Assembly (NCBI RefSeq): GCF_015223105.1
Contig: NZ_JADFTZ010000001.1
Coordinates: 496,001-560,000 of the forward strand
DNA length: 64,000 nt
DNA from: Flavobacterium proteolyticum
GTDB lineage: Bacteria; Bacteroidota; Bacteroidia; Flavobacteriales; Flavobacteriaceae
Reading direction: 5' to 3'
Under the pieces are notes generated by a model, which was given only the letters and a program-made list of their open reading frames with translations, was not told the DNA's origin and ran no database searches. Within the stretch, counting starts at the first letter, position 1, and every line of letters starts with the position of its first letter. Below, one piece after another: positions 7,897 to 16,189 of the stretch. The translations under genes were made by a program, and so were the position numbers.

Positions 7897-8955
7897 TTAA
7901 TCAATTGATTTTACAACGGCTTTTTCTGCTTCTTTTCTTGTCCCATCAAAACCATCTACTCCTGAAACGGTGGTATATTTCAATACGTAACGTTTTCCAG
8001 GATTGATTCTGTTATATACACTTTGGCACATTAATGTCGCTTCGTGGAATCCGCATAAAATCAACTTTAATTTTCCTGGATATATGTTTACGTCACCGAT
8101 TGCATAAATTCCGTCAATATTGGTTTGATAATCTAAAGCGTTATTTACTTTGATAGCGTTCTTTTCGATTTCTAATCCCCAATTAGCAATTGGTCCTAAT
8201 TTTGGCGTTAACCCGAAAAGTGGAATAAAATAATCACATTCTGCTTTCATTCTGGCACCGTTAACTTCTATATCAACAGCGGTAATTCTTTCACTACCAT
8301 TAAACCCTACAACTTCAGCAGGAGTAACTAATTTAATTTTTCCAGTATTCTTCAATTCTTGTACTTTTTCAACCGAATCTAAAGCACCACGAAATTCGTT
8401 TCTTCTGTGTACCAATGTTACTGAATTTGCAACATTCGATAAGAAAATACTCCAATCTAAAGCAGAGTCACCTCCACCTGCAATTACAATATTTTTTCCA
8501 CGGTATTTTTCTGGATCTTTTACGAAGTAATCTACGCCACGATCTTCTTTTTCGTAGAATTCGATATCTTTTAAAATAGGTTTTCTTGGTTCGAAAGTTC
8601 CTAAACCACCTGCAATTGCAATCGCTTTTGCTTGGTGTTTTGTACCTTCATTAGTGGTTACGATGAAAGTTCCGTCTTCTAATTTTTGGATGGTTTCAGC
8701 AGTTTCTCCTAAAGTAAATCCAGGTTGAAACTGTTTGATTTGTTCCATTAAATTGGTTACCAAATCACCTGCTAAAACCGAAGGATAACCTGGAATATCG
8801 AAAATAGGTTTTTTTGGATACAACTCCGCTAACTGTCCGCCTGGCTGAGGCAAGGCATCAATAATATGACATTTTAATTGTAATAATCCGGCTTCGAAAA
8901 CGGCAAAAAGCCCCGTAGGACCTGCGCCAATAATTAATATATCCGTTTGAATCAT
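7897..8955 (-). CDS. Ferredoxin--NADP reductase, thioredoxin-reductase-like type
   Basis: FAD/NAD(P)-dependent flavoprotein of 352 residues. The FAD motif GAGPTGL is at 9-15, the NADP motif GGGDSALDW is near 160 and the closing FAD motif YAIGDVN is near 288. There is no CxxC redox pair, which separates it from thioredoxin reductase and places it with YumC-type ferredoxin reductases. It is directly followed (1 nt) by a 2Fe-2S ferredoxin gene, its probable substrate. The last residues extend past the barrel as in that family. Confidence 0.9.
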   Translation of the reverse strand: MIQTDILIIGAGPTGLFAVFEAGLLQLKCHIIDALPQPGGQLAELYPKKPIFDIPGYPSVLAGDLVTNLMEQIKQFQPGFTLGETAETIQKLEDGTFIVTTNEGTKHQAKAIAIAGGLGTFEPRKPILKDIEFYEKEDRGVDYFVKDPEKYRGKNIVIAGGGDSALDWSIFLSNVANSVTLVHRRNEFRGALDSVEKVQELKNTGKIKLVTPAEVVGFNGSERITAVDIEVNGARMKAECDYFIPLFGLTPKLGPIANWGLEIEKNAIKVNNALDYQTNIDGIYAIGDVNIYPGKLKLILCGFHEATLMCQSVYNRINPGKRYVLKYTTVSGVDGFDGTRKEAEKAVVKSID

Positions 8956-9072
8956 GTTTTAAAATCTTTTAGTGTTGTAAAGTTACAAATACTAAAATTT
9001 GCTATACGTTACAATAGTTACAAAGAGGCAAAATTGAAGAATTGAAATATAACATAATATGATAATAATCAG

Positions 9073-9312
9073 TTATGCAATATTTTCTACAGTTTCAATT
9101 TGAGGCACATATTTTTTAATCGTAGTTTCAACACCAGCTTTCATAGTGCTAATACTTAAACTACAATTGGTACATGCACCTTCTAAACGAACTTTAACAT
9201 GTTTGTCTTCAATAATTTCTACTAATGAGATGTTGCCACCATCTGAATTCAAAAATGGACGAATTTCCTCTAATGCTTTTTCAACATTCTCCTTTATTTC
9301 TAGTGTAGTCAT
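9073..9312 (-). CDS. NifU-like (Nfu) Fe-S scaffold/carrier protein
   Basis: A 79-residue protein consisting of the Nfu domain alone. It carries the cluster-binding CTNC at residues 47-50 in the usual VRLEGAC..CSLS context, and LNSDGGN near 21. It likely hands 4Fe-4S clusters to target proteins. It lies 75 nt downstream of mrp, another Fe-S carrier, suggesting one operon. The gap holds a palindromic CAGT-rich repeat (9320-9389) that ends 8 nt before this start codon. Confidence 0.9.
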   Translation of the reverse strand: MTTLEIKENVEKALEEIRPFLNSDGGNISLVEIIEDKHVKVRLEGACTNCSLSISTMKAGVETTIKKYVPQIETVENIA

Positions 9313-9319
9313 AATATTT

Positions 9320-9389
9320 AGTTTTCAGTCACAGTTTTCAGTCACAATAAACAGCATAAACTGTATACTGAGACTGTAAACTGATTACT
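9320..9389. repeat. CAGT-rich palindromic intergenic element, copy 1
   Basis: Left arm 9320-9346 contains two AGTTTTCAGTCACA units. Right arm 9361-9389 contains the inverted units (CTGTATACTGAG, ACTGTAAACTG). The arms form an imperfect hairpin around a 14-nt loop. On the minus strand the element starts at the mrp stop and ends 8 nt before the nfu ATG. A near-identical right arm lies before leuS (44061-44138). Confidence 0.8.
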
Positions 9390-10527
9390 ATTTTTTTACA
9401 GCAGAACAACCTGCCATTGTTGTTATTTTTATAGCTTCTGTTGGTGGTAATGTTTCGTTACGATTTACAGTTTCTTGCACTACGTTTCTTGTAATATTTT
9501 CGAAAACACCTTCTAAAACTGAAGCCGTTTGCAATGCTGCTGGGCGACCGTAATCTCCTGCTTCGCGAATGCTTTGTACTAATGGCACTTCTCCTAAAAG
9601 AGGCACTTGTAAATCTTCTGCTAAGTTTTTAGCTCCTTCTTTACCAAAGATATAATATTTATTTTCAGGAAGTTCTTCTGGTGTGAAATACGCCATATTT
9701 TCGATAATTCCTAAAACAGGAACATTAATCGATTCTGACATAAACATTGAAACTCCTTTTTTTGCATCGGCTAAAGCCACAGCTTGAGGTGTACTTACTA
9801 CAACAGCTCCTGTAATTGGCAACGATTGCATAATTGATAAGTGAATATCGCCTGTTCCCGGTGGTAAATCGATTAACATGAAATCTAATTCGCCCCAGTT
9901 AGCATCAAAAATCATTTGATTTAGAGCTTTGGCAGCCATTGGTCCTCTCCAAATAACCGCTTGGTCAGGTTTTGTGAAAAATCCGATAGACAAAATTTCA
10001 ACTCCGTAACTTGCAACAGGTTGCATTTTCGATTTGCCATCCACCTCAACTGAAATTGGTTTTGAATTTTCAACATCAAACATAATTGGCATTGAAGGTC
10101 CGTAAATATCGGCATCTAAAACCCCAACTTTGAATCCCATTTTTGCTAATGAAACGGCTAAGTTAGCTGTAATTGTAGATTTACCTACACCACCTTTTCC
10201 TGAAGCAACTGCGATAATATTAGAAATTCCAGGAATTTGTTTTCCGCGAATTAAATTTGGATTTTCTGGTTTCTCTGGCGCTTCTACTTTGATGTTTACT
10301 TTTACTTTGGCTTTTTCGTAAACTTTTTCGTGAATTACCTTGATAATATCTACTTCTGCACGTTTTTTAATATGCAAAGCTGGTGTTGATAAAAGTAAAT
10401 CCACTACAACCTCATCACCAAAAGTAATTACATTTTGAACTGCGCCACTTTCCACCATGTTTTTACCTTCACCTGCAACCGAAATAGTTTCTAATGCAGC
10501 TAAAATTTCTTTTCTATCTAATTTCAT
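9388..10527 (-). CDS. Mrp/NBP35-family Fe-S carrier ATPase with N-terminal MIP18 domain
   Basis: A P-loop ATPase (379 residues) that assembles and transfers 4Fe-4S clusters. An N-terminal MIP18/DUF59 domain covers about 1-85. The ATPase follows, with deviant Walker A GKGGVGKST at 110-118 and DADIYGPSMP and LIDLPPGTGD motifs. The CxxC of classical Mrp/NBP35, expected after ENMAYF near residue 272, is absent; that segment reads TPEELPENKYY. One Cys occurs near the C-terminus (MAGCSAVKK). Operon partner nfu supports an Fe-S role. Confidence 0.9.
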   Translation of the reverse strand: MKLDRKEILAALETISVAGEGKNMVESGAVQNVITFGDEVVVDLLLSTPALHIKKRAEVDIIKVIHEKVYEKAKVKVNIKVEAPEKPENPNLIRGKQIPGISNIIAVASGKGGVGKSTITANLAVSLAKMGFKVGVLDADIYGPSMPIMFDVENSKPISVEVDGKSKMQPVASYGVEILSIGFFTKPDQAVIWRGPMAAKALNQMIFDANWGELDFMLIDLPPGTGDIHLSIMQSLPITGAVVVSTPQAVALADAKKGVSMFMSESINVPVLGIIENMAYFTPEELPENKYYIFGKEGAKNLAEDLQVPLLGEVPLVQSIREAGDYGRPAALQTASVLEGVFENITRNVVQETVNRNETLPPTEAIKITTMAGCSAVKK

Positions 10528-10598
10528 TTTTTCGAGTTTTTAATAAATCAGTTTAAAACAGAATAACCTACATTTTTATTCAGACTGATTTTAGATTG

Positions 10599-10606
10599 CA
10601 AAGATA
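10599..10606 (-). promoter_or_regulatory. -7 promoter element of mrp
   Basis: TATCTTTG on the minus strand, 72 nt upstream of the mrp start. A GTTTAAA-type repeat array (10612-10650) lies immediately upstream of it. Confidence 0.55.
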
Positions 10607-10611
10607 ATAAG

Positions 10612-10650
10612 AAGTTTAGGAGTTTAAAACTTAAAAAGTTTAAAGTTTTT
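10612..10650. repeat. GTTTAAA-type short repeat array
   Basis: Four degenerate units (AAGTTTAGG, AGTTTAAAAC, TTAAAAAGTTT, AAAGTTTTTA), partly inverted, just upstream of the mrp -7 box. It is similar in composition and placement to the array at 30727-30762. Confidence 0.55.
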
Positions 10651-10681
10651 ATAATTTGATAGTTAGAATCTATGATCAAAT

Positions 10682-10716
10682 AAAAAAGCAACCCTTCATA
10701 AAAAGATTGCTTTCTT
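10682..10716 (-). terminator. Terminator after the second YceI gene
   Basis: AAAGCAA (10685-10691) pairs with TTGCTTT (10707-10713). Read on the minus strand it ends in TTTTTTA, about 22 nt after the stop. Confidence 0.7.
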
Positions 10717-10737
10717 AAACTAATTGAAAAAATAGTA

Positions 10738-11295
10738 TTAATACTGCAAGAACAAATTAAAATTGATATCAACATTGTCATTAACTACCACCATGCCTAA
10801 TAATTTCTTAGGAGATTTTAATTTAAAATCTTTGATGTTCAACTTCAATTGTCCTTTTACATTATTTGTGTTTGAATTGAAAATTACTGGAACCAAATAT
10901 TCTTTTTCAACACCAGCGATTTTCACGTTTAATTTTGCGGTTATGTTTTCTTTTGTTGTATTAATCTCTTTAACATTAATCACAATATGAGGATATTCCT
11001 CTGCTTTAAGTATTGTTTTGAAATCTTTAGTTATCATTTTGTGAGCGCAATCAAAACCAGTACTCTTTATAGAAAGTTTTGCGCCTTCTAACACGATTTT
11101 GTTATTGTTTCTAGCTATTGAAACCTGCAAATCATTCTCAATAAAATTCGGATTATATTTACATTCAAAGCTATTGACATTAGATTTTCCTTTTATCGAA
11201 ACCTCACTTTTATTCGTGATTTTAACTTTGGTTTGATTTTTCGAAAATCCAAAACTCAAAAGAATAATAACTGCTATAATACTAATTGTTTTCAT
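10738..11295 (-). CDS. YceI-family periplasmic protein
   Basis: A 185-residue exported protein: signal peptide about 1-18, then a YceI-like beta-barrel lipocalin-type fold (SVKGKSNVNSFEC-like start near 32, FKLKSPKKLLGMVVVNDNVDI near the end). YceI proteins bind isoprenoid or fatty lipids in a hydrophobic channel; the ligand here is unknown. It is last in a cluster with an outer-membrane barrel and a second YceI protein. The two YceI proteins are only distantly alike. A hairpin (11307-11338) lies between it and the barrel gene, so its expression may be reduced or separate. Confidence 0.8.
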   Translation of the reverse strand: MKTISIIAVIILLSFGFSKNQTKVKITNKSEVSIKGKSNVNSFECKYNPNFIENDLQVSIARNNNKIVLEGAKLSIKSTGFDCAHKMITKDFKTILKAEEYPHIVINVKEINTTKENITAKLNVKIAGVEKEYLVPVIFNSNTNNVKGQLKLNIKDFKLKSPKKLLGMVVVNDNVDINFNLFLQY

Positions 11296-11306
11296 AACCT
11301 TAAAGT

Positions 11307-11338
11307 AAAAGCGAAAAGCAATTTTGCCTTTCGCTTTT
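11307..11338 (-). terminator. Hairpin between barrel gene and YceI gene
   Basis: AAAAGCGAAAAGCAA pairs with TTGCCTTTCGCTTTT, one mismatch, with a very short loop. On the minus strand it ends in TTTT. It starts about 18 nt after the barrel gene stop and 12 nt before the next start, so it may attenuate rather than fully stop transcription. Confidence 0.65.
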
Positions 11339-11356
11339 AAATTTACTTATTTTATG

Positions 11357-12766
11357 TTAGAATGTAATTACCGCTTCAAACATCAATCCACTGAATTTAC
11401 CTCCGTAAAGATCATTTAAACTATTTCCACTAAATTGAGAATATCCTTTATAGTTTTGACTTGTGTAAGCAAGTTTTGCTAGAATGTTTTTAGTCATAAA
11501 CCAACCTGCACTTGTTTCAAATCTGTTTACATTTACTTTGCGAGCATCTGCATTTGCTAATTTACCTGAAACTGTATTTAATCTTGTTCCAATATAGAAT
11601 TTTTCATTAGTTCCAAATCTGTAAACTACGTCTCCTGCAAATTGATTTACTTTACGTGTAGCATCAACACCTTTTTTATCACCACCTTGAGCGAACTCTA
11701 TTGTTCCAAAAAGCTCTAGTCCTTTAAATTTCACAAAAGGATTAAACATTACCGTTGTGAACCAATTACCAAAACCCGGATTAAATCTACCTGTTGTGGC
11801 ATTTGCAGCTAAATCTGTAGTAGCATTGTTAGTAACATTTGTAGTGTTGTAAGTGTAAGCCGCATGAGACATTACATAGTAGTAACGGCTACCTGCTCTA
11901 TCAGAACTCCATGGATTACCACTCATATTTGCATTATGAGATAATGAACCTGTAAATCTAACTCTTAAATCTTTATTGAATTGTTTATCGTAACCTAATT
12001 TAGCTAAAATTGTAGGACTAATAGTTGTGTTAGGATTTGGTGCAGCAACCGTTGGTGCAGCTGGAACAAACTCAGTAACATTTTGATTTAATTTACCATT
12101 TGTCATACCAAACATTGACACAAAACCACTACGATTATAGTAAATTTCAGCACCCATTTCAGTTGTAAATGAGTCCATAATATTACTTTCAATAAAAGGA
12201 TTAACTAAAGCACTACCATTATCTGATCTTCTAAAGTGAGCATCACCATAGTTATTTTCCATTTGACCAATTTTAATTGTAGCATATTTCATGAAATTTG
12301 CTAAGAAATCTTTTTTAATGAAATCTAATTTGTCAATTTGTAAATATCCTCCTTTTACCCAAGTTTCATTGTGGTGTCTTGCTGCTAAATACATATCTAA
12401 ATTTACTCGAACTCCATCATACAATTGCGCTCCAATTGTCATATTTGCTGTTGGTAAGTTGAATTGATTTTCCAAATTATTCAATTTATAATTTGTAATG
12501 GTTGCTCCATTAGAAGCAGTGTAAGAACCTTCTTGTTGATCATTAAACGAGTTTACTGCTTGAAATTGTAAAGCAAATGCTCCACCTAAATCAATACTTA
12601 ATCCTTTATATGCAACTGTGTCTTTTTTAACATCAAATTGATTAATTGCTCTTTGATCTCTTGGAATCAAATTTTGCATTTGTCCAAAAGTAGGCGTTTG
12701 AGCCTTAATAGCGCTTGTAAAACTTAAAGCGGCTATAATTACTGATAATTTTATAAATGTTCTCAT
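11357..12766 (-). CDS. Outer-membrane beta-barrel protein (porin-like)
   Basis: A 469-residue protein with an N-terminal signal peptide ending in IKAQ (about 1-22). The rest alternates polar and aromatic residues in the manner of a beta-barrel (for example GAFALQFQAVNSF, YATIKIGQMENNYGD) and ends in an aromatic residue (FEAVITF), the outer-membrane signature. I do not recognise a specific family; it resembles porins annotated generically in Bacteroidota. It lies between two YceI-family genes in one direction, so the three may handle a shared lipid or small hydrophobic compound. That is inference. Confidence 0.75.
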   Translation of the reverse strand: MRTFIKLSVIIAALSFTSAIKAQTPTFGQMQNLIPRDQRAINQFDVKKDTVAYKGLSIDLGGAFALQFQAVNSFNDQQEGSYTASNGATITNYKLNNLENQFNLPTANMTIGAQLYDGVRVNLDMYLAARHHNETWVKGGYLQIDKLDFIKKDFLANFMKYATIKIGQMENNYGDAHFRRSDNGSALVNPFIESNIMDSFTTEMGAEIYYNRSGFVSMFGMTNGKLNQNVTEFVPAAPTVAAPNPNTTISPTILAKLGYDKQFNKDLRVRFTGSLSHNANMSGNPWSSDRAGSRYYYVMSHAAYTYNTTNVTNNATTDLAANATTGRFNPGFGNWFTTVMFNPFVKFKGLELFGTIEFAQGGDKKGVDATRKVNQFAGDVVYRFGTNEKFYIGTRLNTVSGKLANADARKVNVNRFETSAGWFMTKNILAKLAYTSQNYKGYSQFSGNSLNDLYGGKFSGLMFEAVITF

Positions 12767-12813
12767 GACTTGAAATTTTTATTATTTGTTTTAGTTATAA
12801 GTTCTTGTTTGTA

Positions 12814-13401
12814 TTAATTGTAAGTAACTTTGAAATCAACTGTTACGTCTTTACCTGTTTTAATTGTTCCCATCAAAGCTGTTGGAGGTTTTACTCCGAA
12901 GACTGTCATATCAATTTTGGTTTTTCCAGAAAAAATGGCTTTTTTTCCTATGATTTTAACTGTAAAAGTTTGATTGATTCTTTTTGTAACTCCAGAAATT
13001 GTTAAATCACCTTGTGTTTCAACTGTATAATTACCATCTGAAGTTTCTGTAATTTTTGTAACACTTACCAATTTGTAGTTTATTGATTTGTAAGTTTTAC
13101 TATTTAAAGCTTTGAATGTATTATTATCCATTCCACTTTTACCACTTTTTAGTTGTTCAACTTCAACTGCAAAATCCAAACTTTTTATAGCTTTTAAGTT
13201 TCCAGCATCTATGGTCATAACAGATTTTCCACTCATCGCTTTAGCATCAATTTCCCAATCATGAAGATTAGATGTTCCTAAAACTTTTAATTTACTTTCT
13301 GCCAAAACCACTTTGGATTCTTGCGCAATTAAAGTGTTAAAATTACTGAACACTAAGAGCAGTGTAAGTAAAGTTCTAAATTGTGTTTTTAATTTGCTCA
13401 T
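12814..13401 (-). CDS. YceI-family periplasmic protein
   Basis: A 195-residue exported protein with a signal peptide about 1-26 (ending IAQ). The YceI core follows: SKLKVLGTSNLHDWEIDAKAMSG, MDNNTFKALNSKTYKSINYKL and GDLTISGVTKRI are the family landmarks, and it ends in VDFKVTYN. Likely a periplasmic lipid-binding barrel. It is first in the YceI-barrel-YceI cluster. The 155-nt upstream region contains a short palindrome (13479-13490). Confidence 0.88.
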   Translation of the reverse strand: MSKLKTQFRTLLTLLLVFSNFNTLIAQESKVVLAESKLKVLGTSNLHDWEIDAKAMSGKSVMTIDAGNLKAIKSLDFAVEVEQLKSGKSGMDNNTFKALNSKTYKSINYKLVSVTKITETSDGNYTVETQGDLTISGVTKRINQTFTVKIIGKKAIFSGKTKIDMTVFGVKPPTALMGTIKTGKDVTVDFKVTYN

Positions 13402-13478
13402 AATACCTAAATTTATTGGATTACTAATTTGTTCTAATATTATAGTACAAATTTCAGCCGAAAAAAAAAGGTATCACA

Positions 13479-13490
13479 TGACATTTGTCA
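13479..13490. promoter_or_regulatory. Candidate operator palindrome upstream of the YceI cluster
   Basis: TGACATTTGTCA: two perfect 5-nt arms around TT, within a TCACATGACA..TGTCACATTTGTTAC context. The size and symmetry suit a dimeric regulator such as a Crp/Fnr family member. It lies 78 nt upstream of the YceI start. No regulator is encoded nearby. Confidence 0.35.
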
Positions 13491-13556
13491 CATTTGTTAC
13501 AGAAAGAATAAGGTAAATTAAGGAATTCGAAACTCAAACGTTTTCGAAAAAGATAA

Positions 13557-13892
13557 TTAAAATTTAGGTTCCCAAAAATGTTTTTCGAAATCAATAATTT
13601 GATTGTCGACAACTTGAATTCCTTCGTTTTCTAGAAGTTGTTGCATTAAATTTGTGCCTTCAAAATGATGTTTACCAGAAAGCATTCCAATTCTATTTAC
13701 AACTCGGTGCGCGGGAACATCTTCTAAGTTATGAGATGCATTCATTGCCCAACCTACCATTCGAGCTGAGCGAGCTGCGCCAAGTGCTTTTGCTATAGCG
13801 CCATAAGAAGTTACTTTCCCTTCGGGAATTTGTCGAACGATTTCGTAAACACGTTCAAAAAAGTTGTCGTTATTTGAAGTTGACTTTTTCAA
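13557..13892 (-). CDS. Alkyltransferase-like protein (MGMT family, active-site Cys replaced)
   Basis: A 111-residue protein of the O6-alkylguanine-DNA alkyltransferase C-terminal domain (YEIVRQIPEGKVTSYGAIAKALG, MVGWAM). The catalytic PCHRV is PAHRV here, so it cannot accept an alkyl group. It should act as an ATL protein, which binds alkylated bases and flags them for nucleotide excision repair. It begins with TTG three bases after the LysE-type gene stop, with no better start before the conserved region. It is the last gene of the trmB-LysE-ATL run. Confidence 0.88.
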   Translation of the reverse strand: MKKSTSNNDNFFERVYEIVRQIPEGKVTSYGAIAKALGAARSARMVGWAMNASHNLEDVPAHRVVNRIGMLSGKHHFEGTNLMQQLLENEGIQVVDNQIIDFEKHFWEPKF

Positions 13893-13895
13893 ATA

Positions 13896-14522
13896 TTAAA
13901 AAAACATCTTATATAAGGAAGAAACCGCTACAATTCCGGTTAATGCGGCAATTAAGAAATTGATATTTTGAACTATAAAAGTAAGTTTGTGTTCAATTAG
14001 CTTGAAAAATTTAGCATATAAGTAAAACACAAAATAAGTTCCAATAGCTGCCGATATTGAAAACAATACAATAGAAATCATATCGTACTGAAACAATTCT
14101 TTTGAAGCCATCATTAAACTAGTTAACGCATACCAAGGAATGGCAAACATATTAAACGAAGACATTGCCATTCCGTAAAAAAAACGGTTTCTTTTTGCTT
14201 CAATATCAACTTTGATTTCTTTTTGCTTTTTAGCTTTCAAACCCATAATAGTAAAAGCAATCGTCAATATAATAAAAATAATAGTGCCAATTTTTTTCAA
14301 TCCTTCACTAAAAGCTGGATTAGCATCTAAGAATTTCGCAAAATAAGTTCCTAAAAAACTTTGGATAAAAACCACTACAACCGCTCCTAAAGCAAAATTC
14401 AAGGCTTGTTTTTGACTTTCCTTTACACTTATTTTAGCAATTGTCATATTCAACATACCCGGAATAATGATGCCGCCTATGGAAATTATCAAACCTAGAA
14501 AAATGGCTAAAACAAACGTCAT
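13896..14522 (-). CDS. LysE-family exporter-like membrane protein
   Basis: A 208-residue integral membrane protein with about six transmembrane helices. The opening IFLGLIISIGGIIIPGMLNM is the LysE/RhtB pattern in which a Pro-Gly follows the first helix. A charged cytoplasmic loop (KAKKQKEIKVDIEAKRNR, about 100-117) splits it in two halves. Members export amino acids or other small solutes; the substrate is unknown. It lies 53 nt after trmB and 3 nt before the ATL gene. Confidence 0.8.
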   Translation of the reverse strand: MTFVLAIFLGLIISIGGIIIPGMLNMTIAKISVKESQKQALNFALGAVVVVFIQSFLGTYFAKFLDANPAFSEGLKKIGTIIFIILTIAFTIMGLKAKKQKEIKVDIEAKRNRFFYGMAMSSFNMFAIPWYALTSLMMASKELFQYDMISIVLFSISAAIGTYFVFYLYAKFFKLIEHKLTFIVQNINFLIAALTGIVAVSSLYKMFF

Positions 14523-14575
14523 AAATTGATTTTTATCAAAAGTAAGGAAGAATATTGAAATGAATGTAACAAAGA

Positions 14576-15250
14576 TTACTTAATTCGGAACTTAATATAG
14601 GTAATAGGTTTGTTTACTTCTAAATATTGGCTTTCGTAAAACGTTTGAATTCCAGTTACTTCTGCTGGCGCTCCTTCGTTTTTGTAAATATTGTGATTGG
14701 CATAAATTACTTCATGACCTAAACCATGCAACAAGCCTAATGTGTAACCGTGCATAAATTCTGAATCGGTTTTTAAATGCATTAATCCGCTTGGTTTTAG
14801 GATTTTTTTGTAGCGTTCTAAAAACTCAGCATTTGTCATTCTGTGCTTGGTTCTTTTATATTTGATTTGTGGATCTGGGAAAGTAATCCAAATTTCAGAT
14901 ACTTCGTTTTCAGCAAAAATATGATTGATTAACTCGATTTGCGTTCTCACAAAAGCAACGTTATTCATGCCAGATTCTACCGCAGTTTTTGCACCACGCC
15001 AAAATCTTGCCCCTTTAATATCAATTCCAATGAAGTTTTTTTCTGGAAATCTTTCGGCTAAACCAACAGAGTATTCACCTTTTCCACAACCTAATTCTAA
15101 CACAATTGGATTATCATTTTTAAAGAAATCGCTATTCCATTTCCCTTTTAACAGAAATTGGTCTCCCACCACTTCTTCTCTTGTTGGTTGAAAAACATTA
15201 GTAAACGTTTCGTTCTCGCTGAATCTTTTTAATTTATTTTTACTTCCCAC
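14576..15250 (-). CDS. trmB: tRNA (guanosine(46)-N7)-methyltransferase
   Basis: SAM-dependent enzyme forming m7G46 in tRNA. The 224 residues contain LELGCGKGEYSVGLA (SAM motif), FIGIDIKGARFWRGAK, and the TrmB signature IWITFPDPQIKYKRTKHRM. It starts at GTG 15250 (MGSKNKLKRF), which matches the usual N-terminus of the family in this group. It is the first gene of a possible trmB-LysE-ATL transcript. Confidence 0.95.
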   Translation of the reverse strand: MGSKNKLKRFSENETFTNVFQPTREEVVGDQFLLKGKWNSDFFKNDNPIVLELGCGKGEYSVGLAERFPEKNFIGIDIKGARFWRGAKTAVESGMNNVAFVRTQIELINHIFAENEVSEIWITFPDPQIKYKRTKHRMTNAEFLERYKKILKPSGLMHLKTDSEFMHGYTLGLLHGLGHEVIYANHNIYKNEGAPAEVTGIQTFYESQYLEVNKPITYIKFRIK

Positions 15251-15367
15251 TTCTAATTTATTTTGGGCAAAATTAAGGAAATAATTAGCAACACAAATAA
15301 ACTTTTAATAATGTTTCAATAACCTTAACATTAGATAGGTTTTCGTTTTTTGCATAAAACTTTTATT

Positions 15368-16189
15368 TTGAAGAAACGTAAAGTTGAAGTGGCTGTTATT
15401 TCCGATGTTCATCTTGGAACGTATGGTTGCCATGCGAAAGAATTATTGGATTATTTATCTTCGATAAAACCTAAAATTTTAGTGCTGAATGGTGACATTA
15501 TTGATATTTGGCAATTTAGAAAATCCTATTTCCCATCCAAACACTTAGAAGTAATTAAAAAAATTATTTCGATGAGTACAAAAGGCACAAAAGTGTACTA
15601 CATAACCGGAAATCACGATGAATTTCTTAGAAAATTTACCGATTTGCACATGGGAAACATCAGTTTAATTGATAAACTTGTTTTAGAATTAGATCATAAA
15701 AGAGCTTGGATTTTTCATGGTGATGTTTTTGATGCTTCGATTACTCAAGCTAAATGGTTAGCCAAATTAGGCGGTTGGGGTTATGATATCTTAATCCTAA
15801 TCAATAGATTCATCAATTGGGTTTTAGCCCGATTTAACAAAGAACCGTATTCGCTTTCTAAGAAAATTAAAAACAATGTAAAATCTGCTGTTAAATTTAT
15901 CACTAACTTTGAAAATGTTTGTGTAGAATTGGCAATAGAAAACGACTACGATTATGTAATTTGCGGACATATTCACGAACCCAAAATTGAGTTCATGGAA
16001 AATGAAAAAGGAGAAGTTTTCTATTTGAATTCGGGTGATTGGATAGAAAATTTAACGGCTTTGGAATACAACAACAAAAAGTGGAAATTATACCAACACG
16101 ATAGAAATTTTAGTTCGGAGGAAAATGAGTATAATTTTGAAGATGAAAATAAATTAGCCGAACAATTTATTGCGGTTTTGAAAAAGTAA
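15368..16189 (+). CDS. Metallophosphoesterase (UDP-2,3-diacylglucosamine diphosphatase-like)
   Basis: Calcineurin-type phosphoesterase of about 273 residues. Metal-binding motifs are in order: ISDVHLG, NGDIID, GNHDEF, HGDVFD and CGHIHEP. The family includes LpxH-like enzymes, but the C-terminal half differs, so the substrate is uncertain. I prefer TTG 15368 (MKKRKVE...); a TTG at 15350 is in frame and no ATG precedes the first motif. The stop overlaps the next start by one base (TAATG), so it is coupled to the glycosyltransferase, pointing to an envelope glycolipid role. Confidence 0.82.
   Translation: MKKRKVEVAVISDVHLGTYGCHAKELLDYLSSIKPKILVLNGDIIDIWQFRKSYFPSKHLEVIKKIISMSTKGTKVYYITGNHDEFLRKFTDLHMGNISLIDKLVLELDHKRAWIFHGDVFDASITQAKWLAKLGGWGYDILILINRFINWVLARFNKEPYSLSKKIKNNVKSAVKFITNFENVCVELAIENDYDYVICGHIHEPKIEFMENEKGEVFYLNSGDWIENLTALEYNNKKWKLYQHDRNFSSEENEYNFEDENKLAEQFIAVLKK

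Noticed and set aside
9320..9389. CRISPR array interpretation of the CAGT repeats
   Set aside because: Units are 8-14 nt, degenerate, inverted and without regular spacers; no cas genes are present.
10548..10781. 77-codon minus-strand frame upstream of mrp
   Set aside because: It is A/T-rich, crosses a terminator, a repeat array and the mrp promoter, and looks like translated intergenic DNA.
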